Shown: positions 53,300-64,000 of the stretch, in pieces | Numbering within the stretch: position 1 is the first letter of the stretch | Layout: the number at the start of each line of letters is the position of its first letter | Assembly: GCF_019279795.1 (NCBI RefSeq) | Contig: NC_056733.1 | Span: 1,423,705,706 to 1,423,769,705 of the forward strand | Reading direction: 5' to 3' | DNA length: 64,000 bases | Source: Protopterus annectens | Lineage: Eukaryota; Chordata; Ceratodontiformes; Protopteridae | The notes under the pieces: model-generated | The model's input: the letters and a program-made list of their open reading frames with translations, nothing else | What the model was told of the DNA's origin: nothing | Database searches by the model: none | Position numbers and translations under genes: made by a program

Positions 53300-53768
53300 A
53301 CCGTCTAAACCACACACTAAGATATGTATTGGTAATTTTAAGCCTAGCCATTTTCCCTTAGGGAGAATCAAACCCTGTATGTCTTGTTTGTGAGGTAAGC
53401 ACCTTAACTGTTACGTCAACCCCCAACCTCCAAAGTATACAATCATGAGGGGATATGAACCCTCAAACTGCCTTTATTTGCACTTTACAAATCATTTTAT
53501 TTACAAGGGGAGTCATGGAAGCAGTCAAAAACACTAGGCTACCAGTCTGCAGGATATTAAAAAACCTAGTCAATAACTAGAGGACAGAATCAAACCTTGT
53601 ATGTTGTATCTGTGAGGTAAAGTCCTTAACCATTATAACTCATACTCCTCCTTAAATACAAGGCTACTAGTCTGAATGCTGTTACAAGTCTAGCCAATAA
53701 TTACAGGTCAAAATCAAACCTTGTATCTGTGAGGCACGTGCTAACCAGTATGCCATGTCATACTCTCC
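53300..53768 (-). repeat. Three tandem copies of a tRNA-like SINE module
   Basis: Three units end in aatcaaacc.tgtat...gtgaggtaa.c..ccttaac, at 53361-53421, 53588-53650 and 53711-53768, each preceded by ggctac.agtctg...ctag.caataa. Reversed, the unit reads like a tRNA head: an A-box-like stretch around gttaaggtgcttacctcac and a B-box-like gggtttgattctc. This is a SINE-type module in tandem, diverged between copies. I do not know the family name. Confidence 0.55.
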
Positions 53769-54438
53769 ATACATCGACTATGTTATCAGGTGAGTATTTC
53801 CAGGAAATTATGACTTAAAAGAACATTTACCTCAGCAATGTGTCTGGACACCAACTTTTAGTAAATAAAAAGATGGTTCCCATACACTCCATATTTCTCT
53901 CACTGCAAAAAAGCAGAAAGAAAACACAATTGGATTCTACTTGGAGAACAAAAGGGGAAGCTTATGGGAGAGTGAATGAAAGGAAAGCCTGCTACAACAA
54001 AGCACCCCTTAAAAACATACATCTAATCTACACAACAGAAACAGGAAGCCAGCTCAGGGTACTTCAGGTAGCAGCATCTCTGGAATGTACTTCAACGTGA
54101 GGGACTCTAGGTGATGTCAACAACAGCCAGGCTCTATCCCAGTACAGGACAGGGACTTTTCTTCTCCTCCTCTCTTCTATTCCATGATATCTGCTATAAG
54201 GCCACTTTACAGACAGTCTGTAAAGTTCTGATGAAGCATCATTCTCTCTCTTGTAGTCAGTGAGCTTTAATGGTGAAGTGTAGCATTTTAATGTTGTATT
54301 CACTAGCGGTTTATTATTATTTATTTATTTATTTTTACTCCCCCCCCCCCCCAAGAAATAGGTGATTTTTTGATTTTCAGAATGTTTACCTTTCCCTTCC
54401 TCACTAAGTCTGCCTCCTTGGGGATGTGACTTTGTACC
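53769..54438. other. Non-coding DNA with ATTT repeat and poly-C run
   Basis: No coding signal. A short (atttatt)n tract is followed by a run of about 13 C at 54340-54352. Such junctions of simple repeats are mutation-prone. Confidence 0.6.
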
Positions 54439-54586
54439 TTATAATCAAGAGACCTACCAAACGTGCCAGAATGTTCTGTTGAAAAGTTACCAGTTCCTCA
54501 TTCAGCAAGTCATTTGCTAAATGAGGAAACGGTGGATGTTCAACAGAACAGCCTAGCATGTATGGTAGGTTTCTTGATCATAATGT
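54439..54586. repeat. Imperfect palindrome, about 73-bp arms with almost no loop
   Basis: ttataatcaagagacctacc at 54439 faces ggtaggtttcttgatcataa ending at 54586. The inner segments also pair (atgttctgttgaa with ttcaacagaac; ttcctcatt with aatgagg; agcaa with ttgct) to a centre near 54513. About 80% of positions pair by eye. The transcript would form one long hairpin. It could be a MITE-like foldback element or a hairpin RNA precursor; I see no coding content or clear target duplication. Confidence 0.75.
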
Positions 54587-54889
54587 CCAAGATCAAAATA
54601 AGCAGAGTTTTGGAATATTTTAGGTACTTATTAATCAGGAAAACACATCAATCCTTTGCAAACTCTTTTTAACATTGGTCACAGGACTAAGGAGAGGATT
54701 TACTTTATGGTTTGTATGATCGATGTCGAACTGAAGCTTGGCACATCTACTACACTTGCCCTACTTCCTGATATGACTGATGATAAACAGCAATAGAAAG
54801 GATGCAGAGCAGATATTGATCTAAAATTAAAAGCAACCCCCCTACAGGCCTATAGTACCAACTATACTGCTAGCTAATGTGGGCTCACT
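54587..54889. other. Short spacer before an L2/Rex-type LINE
   Basis: Nothing recognised. The LINE similarity starts close to 54890, so part of this may be unrecognised LINE 5' sequence. Confidence 0.5.
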
Positions 54890-54904
54890 GGAGAGCAAGA
54901 TGGA

Positions 54905-55305
54905 CTAATTGAGATGTGGCTGCATGACAACAGAAATGATAGTGCAGTAAACGTAGAGAATGTTACGCTGTTTGGTGCGGACAGAAAACATGCACTGTGT
55001 GGAAATGCCAGAGAAGGCGGAGTCTGCATCTCTGTTAACAAAAGATGGTGCAGCGCTGTGAAATCATGCTGTCACACTGCTGTAAGAACATAGTTCCTGT
55101 CCATTAAATGTAGACCATTTTACTTTCCCAGGGAGCTGAATGGGGTCAGTGTAACAGTGGTGTATATCCCACCTAGTGCTAATACCACTGAGGCTCTAAA
55201 TAAACTATGCAATCACAAGGGTGAGCTGCAAAGCAAATACCCTGACTTTGTAGATGTGACAGCTGGTGACTTTAACAAAGCAGGTCTTAAAGAAGCACTG
55301 AGGTA
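54905..55305 (+). pseudogene. L2/Rex1 LINE endonuclease remnant
   Basis: One mostly open frame reads EMWLHDNRND, FGADRKHALCGN, EGGVCISVNKRWC, CRPFYFPRELNGVSV with TVVYIPPSAN, then VTAGDFNKAG. These are the conserved blocks of the LINE AP-like endonuclease, ending in the catalytic GDFN. A stop sits after SCCHTAVRT, at about 55090. The first catalytic Asn/Glu blocks are missing, so the copy is truncated at its 5' end. Confidence 0.75.
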
Positions 55306-56694
55306 GTGATGGCATACATTTCAAACTGCATTAATGGGGTAACAAATACCAAGAGTATCACTATTACAGCTAACCAGAAGCCATTGCTCTCCCCTAAGGT
55401 ATATGAACTTCTGAAGGAGAGAAACATAGCTTACAGGGCTAACGACAAAGCAGCCCCAAGTGCAGCAAGAGGTAATCTGAGGAAGGGTATAAAGAAGGCT
55501 AAGACAGAGTATGTCAGAAAGGTGCAGAGCTACTTTGAAGACATGAGGGATGCAAGGAGACTATGGTGAGTCATACAAGAGATCACGGACTACAAAATCA
55601 GGCCAGCACACTGTGAGGACAGCATCAAACTCCTGGACAGTTTGAACATCACCTTTGGTAGATTTGAGGAAAGAAATTAAGGTTGGCACTACCCACTGAT
55701 GAGAGGGATGCAGTACTCAGCCTCAACACAGAGGAGGCAAGATGAGAGCCAAGAAGAGTGAATGCCAGGAAGTCTGCTGGCCCAGACAACATACTGGGCA
55801 ACATGTTAAAAGGCTGTGCTGATCAATTATGCACAGTGCTCAAGGAAATATTTAACACCTCTCTTGCCATGGCGAATGTACCCTCATGCTACAAGGAAAC
55901 TAACATCATCCCACTATCTAAGAAAACCACTCTCTCCATCCCTAACTACACACCAGTCACTCTCACATCCACTGTTAGGAAATGTTTTGAGTGGCTGATC
56001 AAAAAGCATTTTTCATCATGCCTACCTCCTGATTTTGACCCTCTGCAGTTTGCATGCAGAGCTAACCAATCCACGGCTGATGGCATATCAGTAGCACTAC
56101 ACTCCCTTGAGCATTTAAAGGACAAAGACAACTATGTGAGGATGCTGTTTATAGACTTCAGCTCAGTATTTAATATGGTGATACCAATGCAGATGATAGA
56201 AAAACTGGCATATTTAGGAATCAATAAACATCTCTGTAACTTCATCCTCGACTTCCTGATTGAGAGACCACAGAGGGTGTCATCAGGAAAGAACACATCA
56301 AAGTGCATCATGATTAACATCGGAGTCCCACATGGATGTGTTCTCAGCACACTGTTATTAACCATCCTGACCCACGACTGCTATGCTAATCAAGTCCAAC
56401 CATATCATCAAGTTTGCCGATGACACCAAAGTCGTGGGGTTCATCACAAAGGAGGATGAGAGGGTGTACAGAGAGGAGTTGGCATCTCTGATCAGTTGGT
56501 GGGAAGGGAACAACCTTGACCTAAATGTAAGCAAGACCAAAGAGACTATCATTGACTTCAGGAAAAGGAGAATAAACCATCCAGTGCTCAGGATCAACGG
56601 TAAAAGTGTGAAGAGGGTTAAGAGTACAACACTCCTGTGTGTACAGATACAGAAGATCTCTTGTGTTCTGGAAACACCAGCCAACTGGTCATGA
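55306..56694 (+). pseudogene. L2/Rex1 LINE reverse transcriptase
   Basis: The linker (55306-55569) has LSPKVYELLKERNIAYRAND and KKAKTEYVRKVQSYFED. The RT palm (55758-56423) has KSAGPDNILGNMLKGCADQL, VPSCYKETNIIPLSKK, LDFLIERPQRV and NIGVPHGCVLSTLLLTI. After a frame change the catalytic KFADDTKVVGF is at 56406-56435, followed by NLDLNVSKTKETIIDFRKRR. The sequence ends in TLLCVQIQ near 56650, after which the frame is lost. The FADD box itself is intact. Confidence 0.82.
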
Positions 56695-57515
56695 AATCAC
56701 ACCAATGCCTCCACTTTTTATGAAGGCTGAAAAAAGCTGTTTTCTCATAATAGTCTCTCCACCTTCTACAGACGTGGAACAGAGCGCATCCTCACCTCCA
56801 ACTTCACAGTGTGGGATGGTAGCTGCAGTTACAAAAACTGAAGGCACTACAAAGAGAGGTGAGGTTTGCAGAGAATGTAACAGGTTCCAGTCTTCCATTG
56901 ATACAACTTTATTCTTCAAGAGGCATTCAAAAGGCCACCAAAATAATACAGGACACCATGCATCCTGCACATGGATTGTTTAAGCATCTGGCATTGGGCA
57001 GGAGATATCGCAGCATCCGCTGTAGGACTACAAGACTCAGTAACAGTTTCTACCCTACAGTGACTAGACTTCTGAACTCAGGCACTAGTTCCAGGGGTCT
57101 GGATACATAAGTCAAGGTTAAGTATATTTGTGCAAAATATACTTACAAATAGTCCAAGTAAGTGCAACATTTATTTATTAGATCCATAGTCAATATTATT
57201 TAATCCACTCAAGTGCAATATTAGACAAATAACTTAGGCATTGTTCAAACTGTAGTGCGTTTTGTATTACTTTAATTAGGGTAGTTAACTCAGGGGAGGG
57301 TAATTCTTTTTGTGAATGAGTGTTGTTACATGTCTATTCTCTTTCTTGCATGTATTAAGAGTAGTATTTTATTTGTTAGTTATGTTTATTCATCTGCATG
57401 TATGTGTTGTTTCAATTTCCCTTGTAATCTCAAGAATTGAACTGATGCATGAAATTTCATTTAGGCTACATGTGTGTAGTCCTAAATGACAATAAAGTTT
57501 ACTTTGGCTTTGAAT

Positions 57516-60500
57516 ATTTTAAAGCATTTGTATATGGGGCTGTACTTCCTGCAGTCCTAGACACTGAGGCTGATGTTCTCCCCACAGACACTCTTCAGGG
57601 GACACTGACCTCATAAGGAGATGCCAATAAAGACAGTCTCTCCCTGGAGATGTAAGGCCCACTTGCTGAGAGGGGATATGGCAGGCTTTTATTGTTCCAG
57701 CGTTATCATTTTGGAGACCCCATCAAGTATTAAACTGTGGACATCCTTGACACTGCCAGACTATGTATGACCCTGTCACTACTACTCCTCTTATGCAATC
57801 TTTTAGATAATGCTGAAGAGTTTTAGAACTGGTATGCACAGACTGAACTGCAGCTGCAATATTCTTACATTATGACAGGCCTATGTACCACACACTGTTG
57901 TGGCCCTCTCACAGAGGGACATTCACAGTGACTGGCAACTGCCATTTAGTAGCAAAGACGATACATTACAATAATCTTATGTACAGGGTTCACCATAGGC
58001 AAAATGGTGCCTTAAGCAAAGGGCTCCATTGCATCTTTCCATTGCCGACTGCTTTACCCCAATACTCATTTCCAGTGTTCAATCCCTCCCATCCCAGGCT
58101 CCCCACACTATGCACATAATTTTTTCCCTTTTCTCATATTTTCCTTACTCTCCAGCTTTTTCAAGAAGTCATGGGTATCTCTATATGTTCTGGATTTTAC
58201 TTTAAAGTTTTTTTAACTACAATCTTTTCGTCCAATGATGGCTTGAACAAAAATTATGATTAAAGAAAGAAATTCAATGTTTTATCAGGCCAAGACAGCA
58301 TAACAGTAACTGTAGAAAATAATTCACTTAAGTGGGAAGGTTGAGACCTGCCAGGCTCCCAGAAGCCATTGGATTATAGATGCCCCGAGGTGCATTTTCA
58401 GAGCATTTTCCCAACCTTTTGATCCAGTGGTAAACTGAATAAAAATCATGGTCTTTTTTTTTTTCCTTTTCTTACAGGAATACATAAGTTGTGCCCAAGA
58501 CTTAATGTTTAAAGCCAGTAAAAAGTATCTCGCAATAAACTAACAAGACAAAGGTTTGAGAAGATACAGAATACTCCCCCCACACACACACAAAAAAGAC
58601 AGTCACTGTCTGTGCTTCTTACTGGTGTTAGACTGGCATGAAAGCAGAGGTTCAAATGGTCATAGTTGCGTATTTCAGATGACTGCTGTCATATACATAC
58701 ATAGCATTCCTCCTCACACATCATATCTACTGCACAGGGGCGGCCATCTCCACTCATGGCTTATGTGTGATTAGGAGAAAAGTGAAAACAAATCATAACA
58801 GTAAAATGTATTACAACTTGTTGTTTCTATACAGTTCACTGCCCTTACACAAGCTACAGTAAAGTTATTTGGACACTTCTACGATCTGTGAGAAAATTAA
58901 AAGAAACAATGACCACACAAGCTACAGCGACCTTCTGTATACCTCTGAAAAAATCATTCTAAGTGTCTAAACAATCTTAAAACTTATCAAAGCATTTTTC
59001 TCATTTTATCAAAAAGCAGCTGCTTGAGGAAAGGCAAGGTCCTCCATGTGGGACACATCAAAATATTTATCAGCATTTACAGACAGGATCTCAACAGCTA
59101 CATGGAGTACTGTATTTTCAATGAATATGTCTTGTAATACTTTCATTAAAATACAACATACTAATGTATACTTCCCAGTAAACATTCTTACTCCTGGGTC
59201 TTGGCTGCACTGACTGTTGCACTAACACCAACATTCATTCTATTTTTTTTCCCTCAGAGTTGTGTAAATGCAATGCTTTTTAGGCTCTAGCCGTTTTACA
59301 TCGCATAAATAATGCATCTAGATAATGCAGCAGCAACCCTTCATACCAAGTGCATGACTGATCAGTGCCATTACAAATTTCCAAAAGCTTCATTTGTCAG
59401 CCCTTTGGTGGTTGCAGTACAGGATTTACACCTACTGCAATATAAAATAGCATGCAAGTCTGATAATAAAGTGTAACCACAGGAGACCCAGCCACTAATG
59501 TAAAAAAATAACCATTGTGTGACCGTTTTCACTTTCTAACAATTAGTCTTGAACCATTCTTTGGATTACAGTGTACTGTTTTTGGACAAGCAAAAAAAAA
59601 ATCAATGAATATATTGTAAGCACAACTACTCTGAAGCAGTTCCAGGCAAGGACACACAGAAAAGGAAAAGTGCTGCATAACAACTAAACACAGGAATCAC
59701 ACACACTGTGAAAAAAAGTGCTTGCAATATATATCTCTGCACTTATGTTGAACTTCAAACAGCCATACAATCACATTTTCAAAAAAACAAAACAAGACCC
59801 TGAACAAAGTCTTTCCTGACATAAGGAACGTCTGCTGTTTACTAGAGGCAAAGCTTTTCAAGGTAAGACATCAGTGAATAGCCCCGATAGCTGGTTCCCA
59901 TATCTGCATCTTAGTCTTTTGTCTTTTTTTGATAAACTATTACATGGACTGTTCTTCTGTAGTCCAAAGGCACAAGTGGACCTGTGGTCAAATCAACATG
60001 ATGGTTCATCCACAGTTCAAAAGTCTGTTCTCACTTCTCTGTGGAGTGGAGAGAAGTTGCTGGATTTCTGAATTCATGCATCATCTTAATGATCACAATG
60101 ACATCTCCCTCCTTGTTCTGTGGTATTATCTTGATGAAGAATCCTACTTTGTCAGTTTTTTTTAAGCTGTTATATCTGGGTCAACCTGAAAATTCTGGGA
60201 TTCTACTAGTTCATCATATTTGGTAGCTGCACCCTTACCCAGAGGATCAGTTGTTTTAGGGGTACCATGACCTTGGCAATGCTGTTGATGTCATCAAGAT
60301 CACTAACTTTTCAAGTCAGAGTAATATTTAAAAAGTGATTCTGAGCCTTTATTTTGCCATTATTTTTGGCTTTGCATAGAATTCTCATACAAGGAATTTG
60401 AAAGCTGTAGTATCTGGTGTGCTGCAAGTATGTATACAACTACCCGAAGATCAGTAGAGTCTGCTCTCCTTAAAATCCAGTGTAAGCATAGACAGGTTTG

Positions 60501-61408
60501 CTTTGGGCTACTGATCTCTAGTGCTTACCTGGATCATGTTCATTCACGGATTACCAGCTTTATATTAACAATATCATATCATAACCTTGTTTAGGAAAGT
60601 ACATAATCAGAGAATGAATTATCTTTTTTTCCCTTCTCATTTCCCTCAACCAGCAGCAGCTTTTACTGGGCCCTCCACACAGTTAAGGATGATTAGGAGG
60701 GCTCACCACAGCTGTGGGTATCACGTGTGCCTAAAGTCAGCTCTGATGTTAGTTTTACTGGAGAGAGAAAGCCCAACAGCAAGATTTAACAAAGTCTGGA
60801 GCACTACATTTGTGGCAAAGCATGTAATAAAATTATGAAGCATGGTACTTGATAAAATGCTGTTACTACAACCAGAGATACTGCTGATACCGCTGAATTT
60901 TAAAGGAAGATGAGAAGTGGTGCCAATCCTTACGATACTTCATCATAAGAATTATCATTATTCACCTGCTTTTACTAAGTACACAAGACTGGTTAACTAG
61001 CTTTTGTTGGTTTGACTACACTCAGCATCCTACAGACTGCCAAAAGGTGACCTGTGTCTGGCATACAAGGCATCCTCTGACCCAATACGGATGGATTTAC
61101 TGCACATCAGCAAGTAAAATGTCATCAAAAATACTCAGTCTAGGGATTTAAACCTCTTACGAAACAACAGAAGGGTTTGGACGGACAGGTACATCTCACA
61201 GAGGACACTGCTGTTGTGGTAACACTCCCAGTCTACATAAAGTTCAACTCTGTCCCATTTTCAAGTGCAACTTAGATCTATGGATAGGAAATGGAAAATT
61301 TACCCCAAGACTGCCCCCTGTACTACAAAAGGACAGAGGCCGCTCCTAAATGCTTTATCCCATGCATGGGTCCCCTCCAATTATCTAAAGTATGATCACA
61401 GTTATTTC
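57516..61408. other. Non-coding DNA, no feature recognised
   Basis: Nearly 3.9 kb with no convincing open frame, repeat terminus or RNA gene. A short CA tract lies at about 58578-58592. It could be intronic or intergenic. No splice-linked exon pattern could be supported. Confidence 0.55.
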
Positions 61409-61640
61409 TCATTTTTATTTTATTTGTTTATTTTACATTTGTTTACCAGGATAGTCCGACTGGACACAGGTCCATTTTCAGTGGAGGCTCAGGGAGAAAA
61501 GCTCCAAGTATAATTTACAAAACAGGTAAAGAAAAAGTACAATGCAGGGTCTTGGGCTTCCTGGGGTGAAAAGCTCCAAGTATAATTTCCAAAATAGTTC
61601 AAGGATGAAGTACATGTAATTATCAGCTATGGAATGGGTA
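61409..61640 (-). mobile_element. LINE 3' end fragment (L2-like family)
   Basis: ttttattttatttgtttatt, ttaccaggatagtc, actggacacaggtccatttt, cagtggaggc and gggagaaaagctccaa match the 3' end at 30757-30850. A second gaaaagctccaagtataatt copy (61565) follows the first (61496), a local duplication. Too short to contain RT. Confidence 0.6.
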
Positions 61641-63377
61641 AGGCCAAATGGGATACGTTAATTCAAGAACAAAAATGGAAGTTGGCTAGGCTTAAAGTGG
61701 CCCATTAAAACAGTTAGCCTAGTACTTTCCTATGGACCTATGCAACAAAATATCACAGTAAGATATCGTATTGTGGTTGGGGACCCCAGGCCTCACTGGT
61801 GCCTAAAACTGACTATGTGGGAACATAAAGATGGACAATCAGAAATTGAGATTGGGGGCCAACAAAATTATAAAATAAAATTAACATATTTAGGCAATAC
61901 ACAATACTTTGTACCATGGTGGTTTCTCCACAGCAAAAAAAAAAAAAAAAAACTACAAAAGCACATAAGGGCTTATGCAAGGTAAATGGACTGGTTTGTT
62001 AACATATGAATACATCAGATGCCTTCTTGGAGCAGATCAATGTGGCCATCCGCCCAACATACTATACCAATATATTATCCTCTGTGTAACAATGCACTTA
62101 TAAAGCAAGTACTGTACTGCCATTAATGGAGTATATTTACCAGGATGCTCTGAACAATTTGTGCTACAATGGAACTCAAGCCATCCTGCAATAAAGAGGA
62201 ACAACTTCCTTCATTCACTGTCTGAGGAGCTCAGAATCTTGGCCACAGAACCAAATGGTCAGATTAAAAAGACAAATCATCAGATTAGAAATGCAAATAT
62301 GTGGTTCACATACTAACAAAAAATGGTCATGGCCATTACGTCTGTAAGTTTGCTGAAGTACACAGGTGTAAGATGTCAGACAACCCACATTATATTCTTG
62401 GGCCACGTACTTACCCCAAAGTGTAGTATACAAAACAAAAGGCTTGCAAAATTAATATCATATTATCAGACTTTAATGGTTGGCAATATGCACCACTTCC
62501 AATTAGTGCAAAAAAGATAGCACTACTCTTGTAAGGGTAGTGAACATCCATAAATTAACATCCTTTTAGTGGAGTGAAACACCTGCCTTAAAGTGCTGCT
62601 CTTGGCAGCACACTTATGGCTTATATGCATATTAAGTGTAATTAGGTTTCCAAAGATGTAAGCTGCGTTTCTGTGTCAAATAATGGTCTTAAACCTTTCT
62701 GGTGGAGGAGTAGCAGTGTAGCAACTCTGGCATTATGACACTGTTATCCTGGGCAACTTATCTTTCTGTTGGAGAACTATTAGCTGAAACAAATCACATT
62801 CTACAGATTCTGCCTTACCCTTGCCTAGATAGCATCTATGGTCACAAACCACGGATCACAAATCACATATTGCAGCATTTCCTTAATTACAAACAGTTTT
62901 TAGAAAAAAAAACTGTAGTTTCTATAGGTAGTTTTAACCACTGAAAAAGAAGTGTTAAGTCCACCTCAGAAAGTCTGAAGTAGAAACAAACTTTTGTTAT
63001 CACTACAAACTGGTTAGCTCAACACGTATGCAAATATTTCTTTTGTTAACCATGTAAGTGAAATGGTCCTCAGACTCTCTTCATTACAGCTACATATGAA
63101 CAGATATCCTACTACAAAATAATTTAAAAAAAAAAATCTTTTTGCATATGTGACTTAATACAGTGCCTCATAAATAAAACACCTTTGTAGTTTGTAGTGC
63201 TGCAGAAATTGTATACATCAACAAATCAAATAATCCCGTTCTTGTGTGAGTAGGTCATTTTCAAAACAAAGGTGAACCAGGGTTGCCTGGGTTAGAAGGG
63301 AATCACCACAATGATTTTTGAAGAGTCCTTCTGAATCTTCAGAATAACTCTGTATATTAATGGAATAAGTTGAAAAG
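61641..63377. other. Non-coding DNA with an unassigned open stretch
   Basis: 61740-61985 is an open frame of 81 codons (IVVGDPRPHWCLKLTMWEHK onward) ending in an 18-A run at about 61936. Further open pieces with Cys, Trp and Pro follow to 62500. The composition is faintly like a retroviral surface protein, but I cannot identify it. The rest has no recognised signal. Confidence 0.35.
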
Positions 63378-63650
63378 TCCGCGGTGGTGCAGTGGTTAGC
63401 GCTGTCGCCTCACTACAAGAGGTTCTCCCGTTCGATTCTCGGCTGGAGCGCCTTCTGTGTGGAGTCTGCATGTCCTCTCCATGGTCGAGTGATGTATAAA
63501 GACATGCAGGTAGGTGCGTGCATGAATGTGTGTGCCTTCCTTGAAGGTTGGGCGTCGGCCTGGCAACTCGGCACAGTAAAAATCCACTGCCAATCATTAG
63601 CGGACCGGAGTTCCGCTGTGGCGACCCCTAACTGGGAAAAGCCGAAAGAC
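63378..63650 (+). mobile_element. tRNA-derived SINE with RTE-type 3' tail
   Basis: The head resembles a tRNA: A-box-like gtggtgcagtgg (63383-63394) and B-box-like gttcgattc (63430-63438), with tgtcgcctcac between them. The body has cttctgtgtggagtctgcat and aagacatgcaggtagg. The tail cgctgtggcgacccctaact...gccgaaag matches the 3' end of the RTE at 52270-52307. RNA polymerase III transcription and RTE-driven mobilisation are the known mode for such SINEs. It is not a functional tRNA gene: there is no cloverleaf or proper acceptor stem. Confidence 0.82.
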
Positions 63651-64000
63651 ATTACTATTGCAAGAAGTCCTAGTCCTGGAGTAGAATTTTGCCAGTTACT
63701 TATTGGGAATGGAGGTGAAAAGATTTACCTGAGGTATTTCCCATAGCTGGATCAAATCCTGTCCCACAATTCAATTTCTGCTCTAGAAGGTCTGCCCTGA
63801 TCTTGAACAGTTTGACCACCACAATGTTTGTTCTGATGAAAAGTAATAAACCTGTAGAGTGGCATTGTGGTTACCCTGCACAGAAGGTATGATCTGGAGC
63901 CCCCATGCACAAGTATCCCTTCAATGTAGTGATTTCTGCAATCACTTGGAGCACCCCTAAGGGCCACAGATGATGGAGAGAGCTGACTGCATTTGTAAGT
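63651..64000. other. Non-coding DNA to window end
   Basis: No feature recognised in these 350 bp. Confidence 0.5.

Larger units (their letters stand above)
54890..57515 (+). mobile_element. L2/Rex1-type LINE (5'-truncated)
   Basis: The order is endonuclease (54905-55305), linker and RT (55306-56694), then a 3' part ending with caataaag and tttggctttgaa at about 57515. The RT style (GPDNILGNML, DPLQFACRANQSTADGIS, FIDFSSVFNMVIP) is that of the CR1/L2/Rex1 superfamily elements common in fishes. It is unrelated at close range to the L2 copy at 30757. Stops and shifts break it in several places. Confidence 0.82.

Noticed and set aside
58556-60838. Several 60-80 codon frames as host exons
   Set aside because: No conserved motif, no supported splice structure, and equal numbers of such frames occur in clearly non-coding parts.
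63378-63450. A tRNA gene
   Set aside because: Only the internal promoter boxes are tRNA-like. There is no proper acceptor or anticodon stem, and a SINE body and RTE tail follow.

Overview
This window is repeat-packed, AT-rich nuclear DNA from a vertebrate with a bloated genome. I see no host gene, rRNA or functional tRNA. Every long open frame belongs to a retroelement, and almost all are broken by stops and frameshifts. The mix of DIRS-like tyrosine-recombinase retrotransposons, Penelope-like elements (PLEs), CR1, L2 and RTE LINEs, a tRNA-derived SINE with an RTE tail and an endogenous retroviral env suggests a non-amniote such as a lungfish, bichir, salamander or caecilian. The sequence alone does not decide between these.

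Layout, left to right. 1-1723: no feature. 1724-7270: DIRS element 1, genes on the minus strand. 8613-9008: duplicated DIRS terminus. 9009-15662: an older DIRS copy (B), split by DIRS element 2 (9505-15064). 15700-18720: PLE 1, plus strand. 18850-21540: CR1 copy A, minus strand. 21541-23370: deleted DIRS copy C. 23560-24389: probable DIRS remnant D. 24390-27600: unique DNA, a TA microsatellite and a LINE 3' end. 27600-30350: CR1 copy B, minus strand. 30757-52331: a composite block, described below. 53300-53768: tRNA-like tandem repeat. 54439-54586: imperfect palindrome. 54890-57515: L2/Rex-type LINE, plus strand. 57516-64000: mostly unique DNA, a LINE 3' end at 61409 and a SINE at 63378.

The composite block is the most striking structure. 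An L2 fragment (minus) lies beside a 5'-truncated RTE (plus). A PLE interrupts them and is flanked by direct copies of the same 2.55 kb (31183-33737 and 48137-50700). Only the left copy continues into the L2 3' end and only the right copy continues into the RTE 3' end. The 2.55 kb was therefore duplicated around the PLE. The PLE has pseudo-LTRs with a hammerhead-ribozyme-like core at both ends, and it has itself been invaded by DIRS element 4 (34847-40373) and by a retroviral env plus putative LTR (about 40991-42955).

The three near-complete DIRS elements (5.53-5.56 kb) share one plan: inverted terminal repeats, an internal complementary region (ICR) next to the 3' terminus that equals the two joined termini, and genes in the order gag, RT-RNase H, methyltransferase-like region, tyrosine recombinase. 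Each terminus carries an inward-facing TATA box with a CRE-like TGACGTCA or a near match. Four DIRS copies sit at A-rich sites immediately followed by C, without target duplication.
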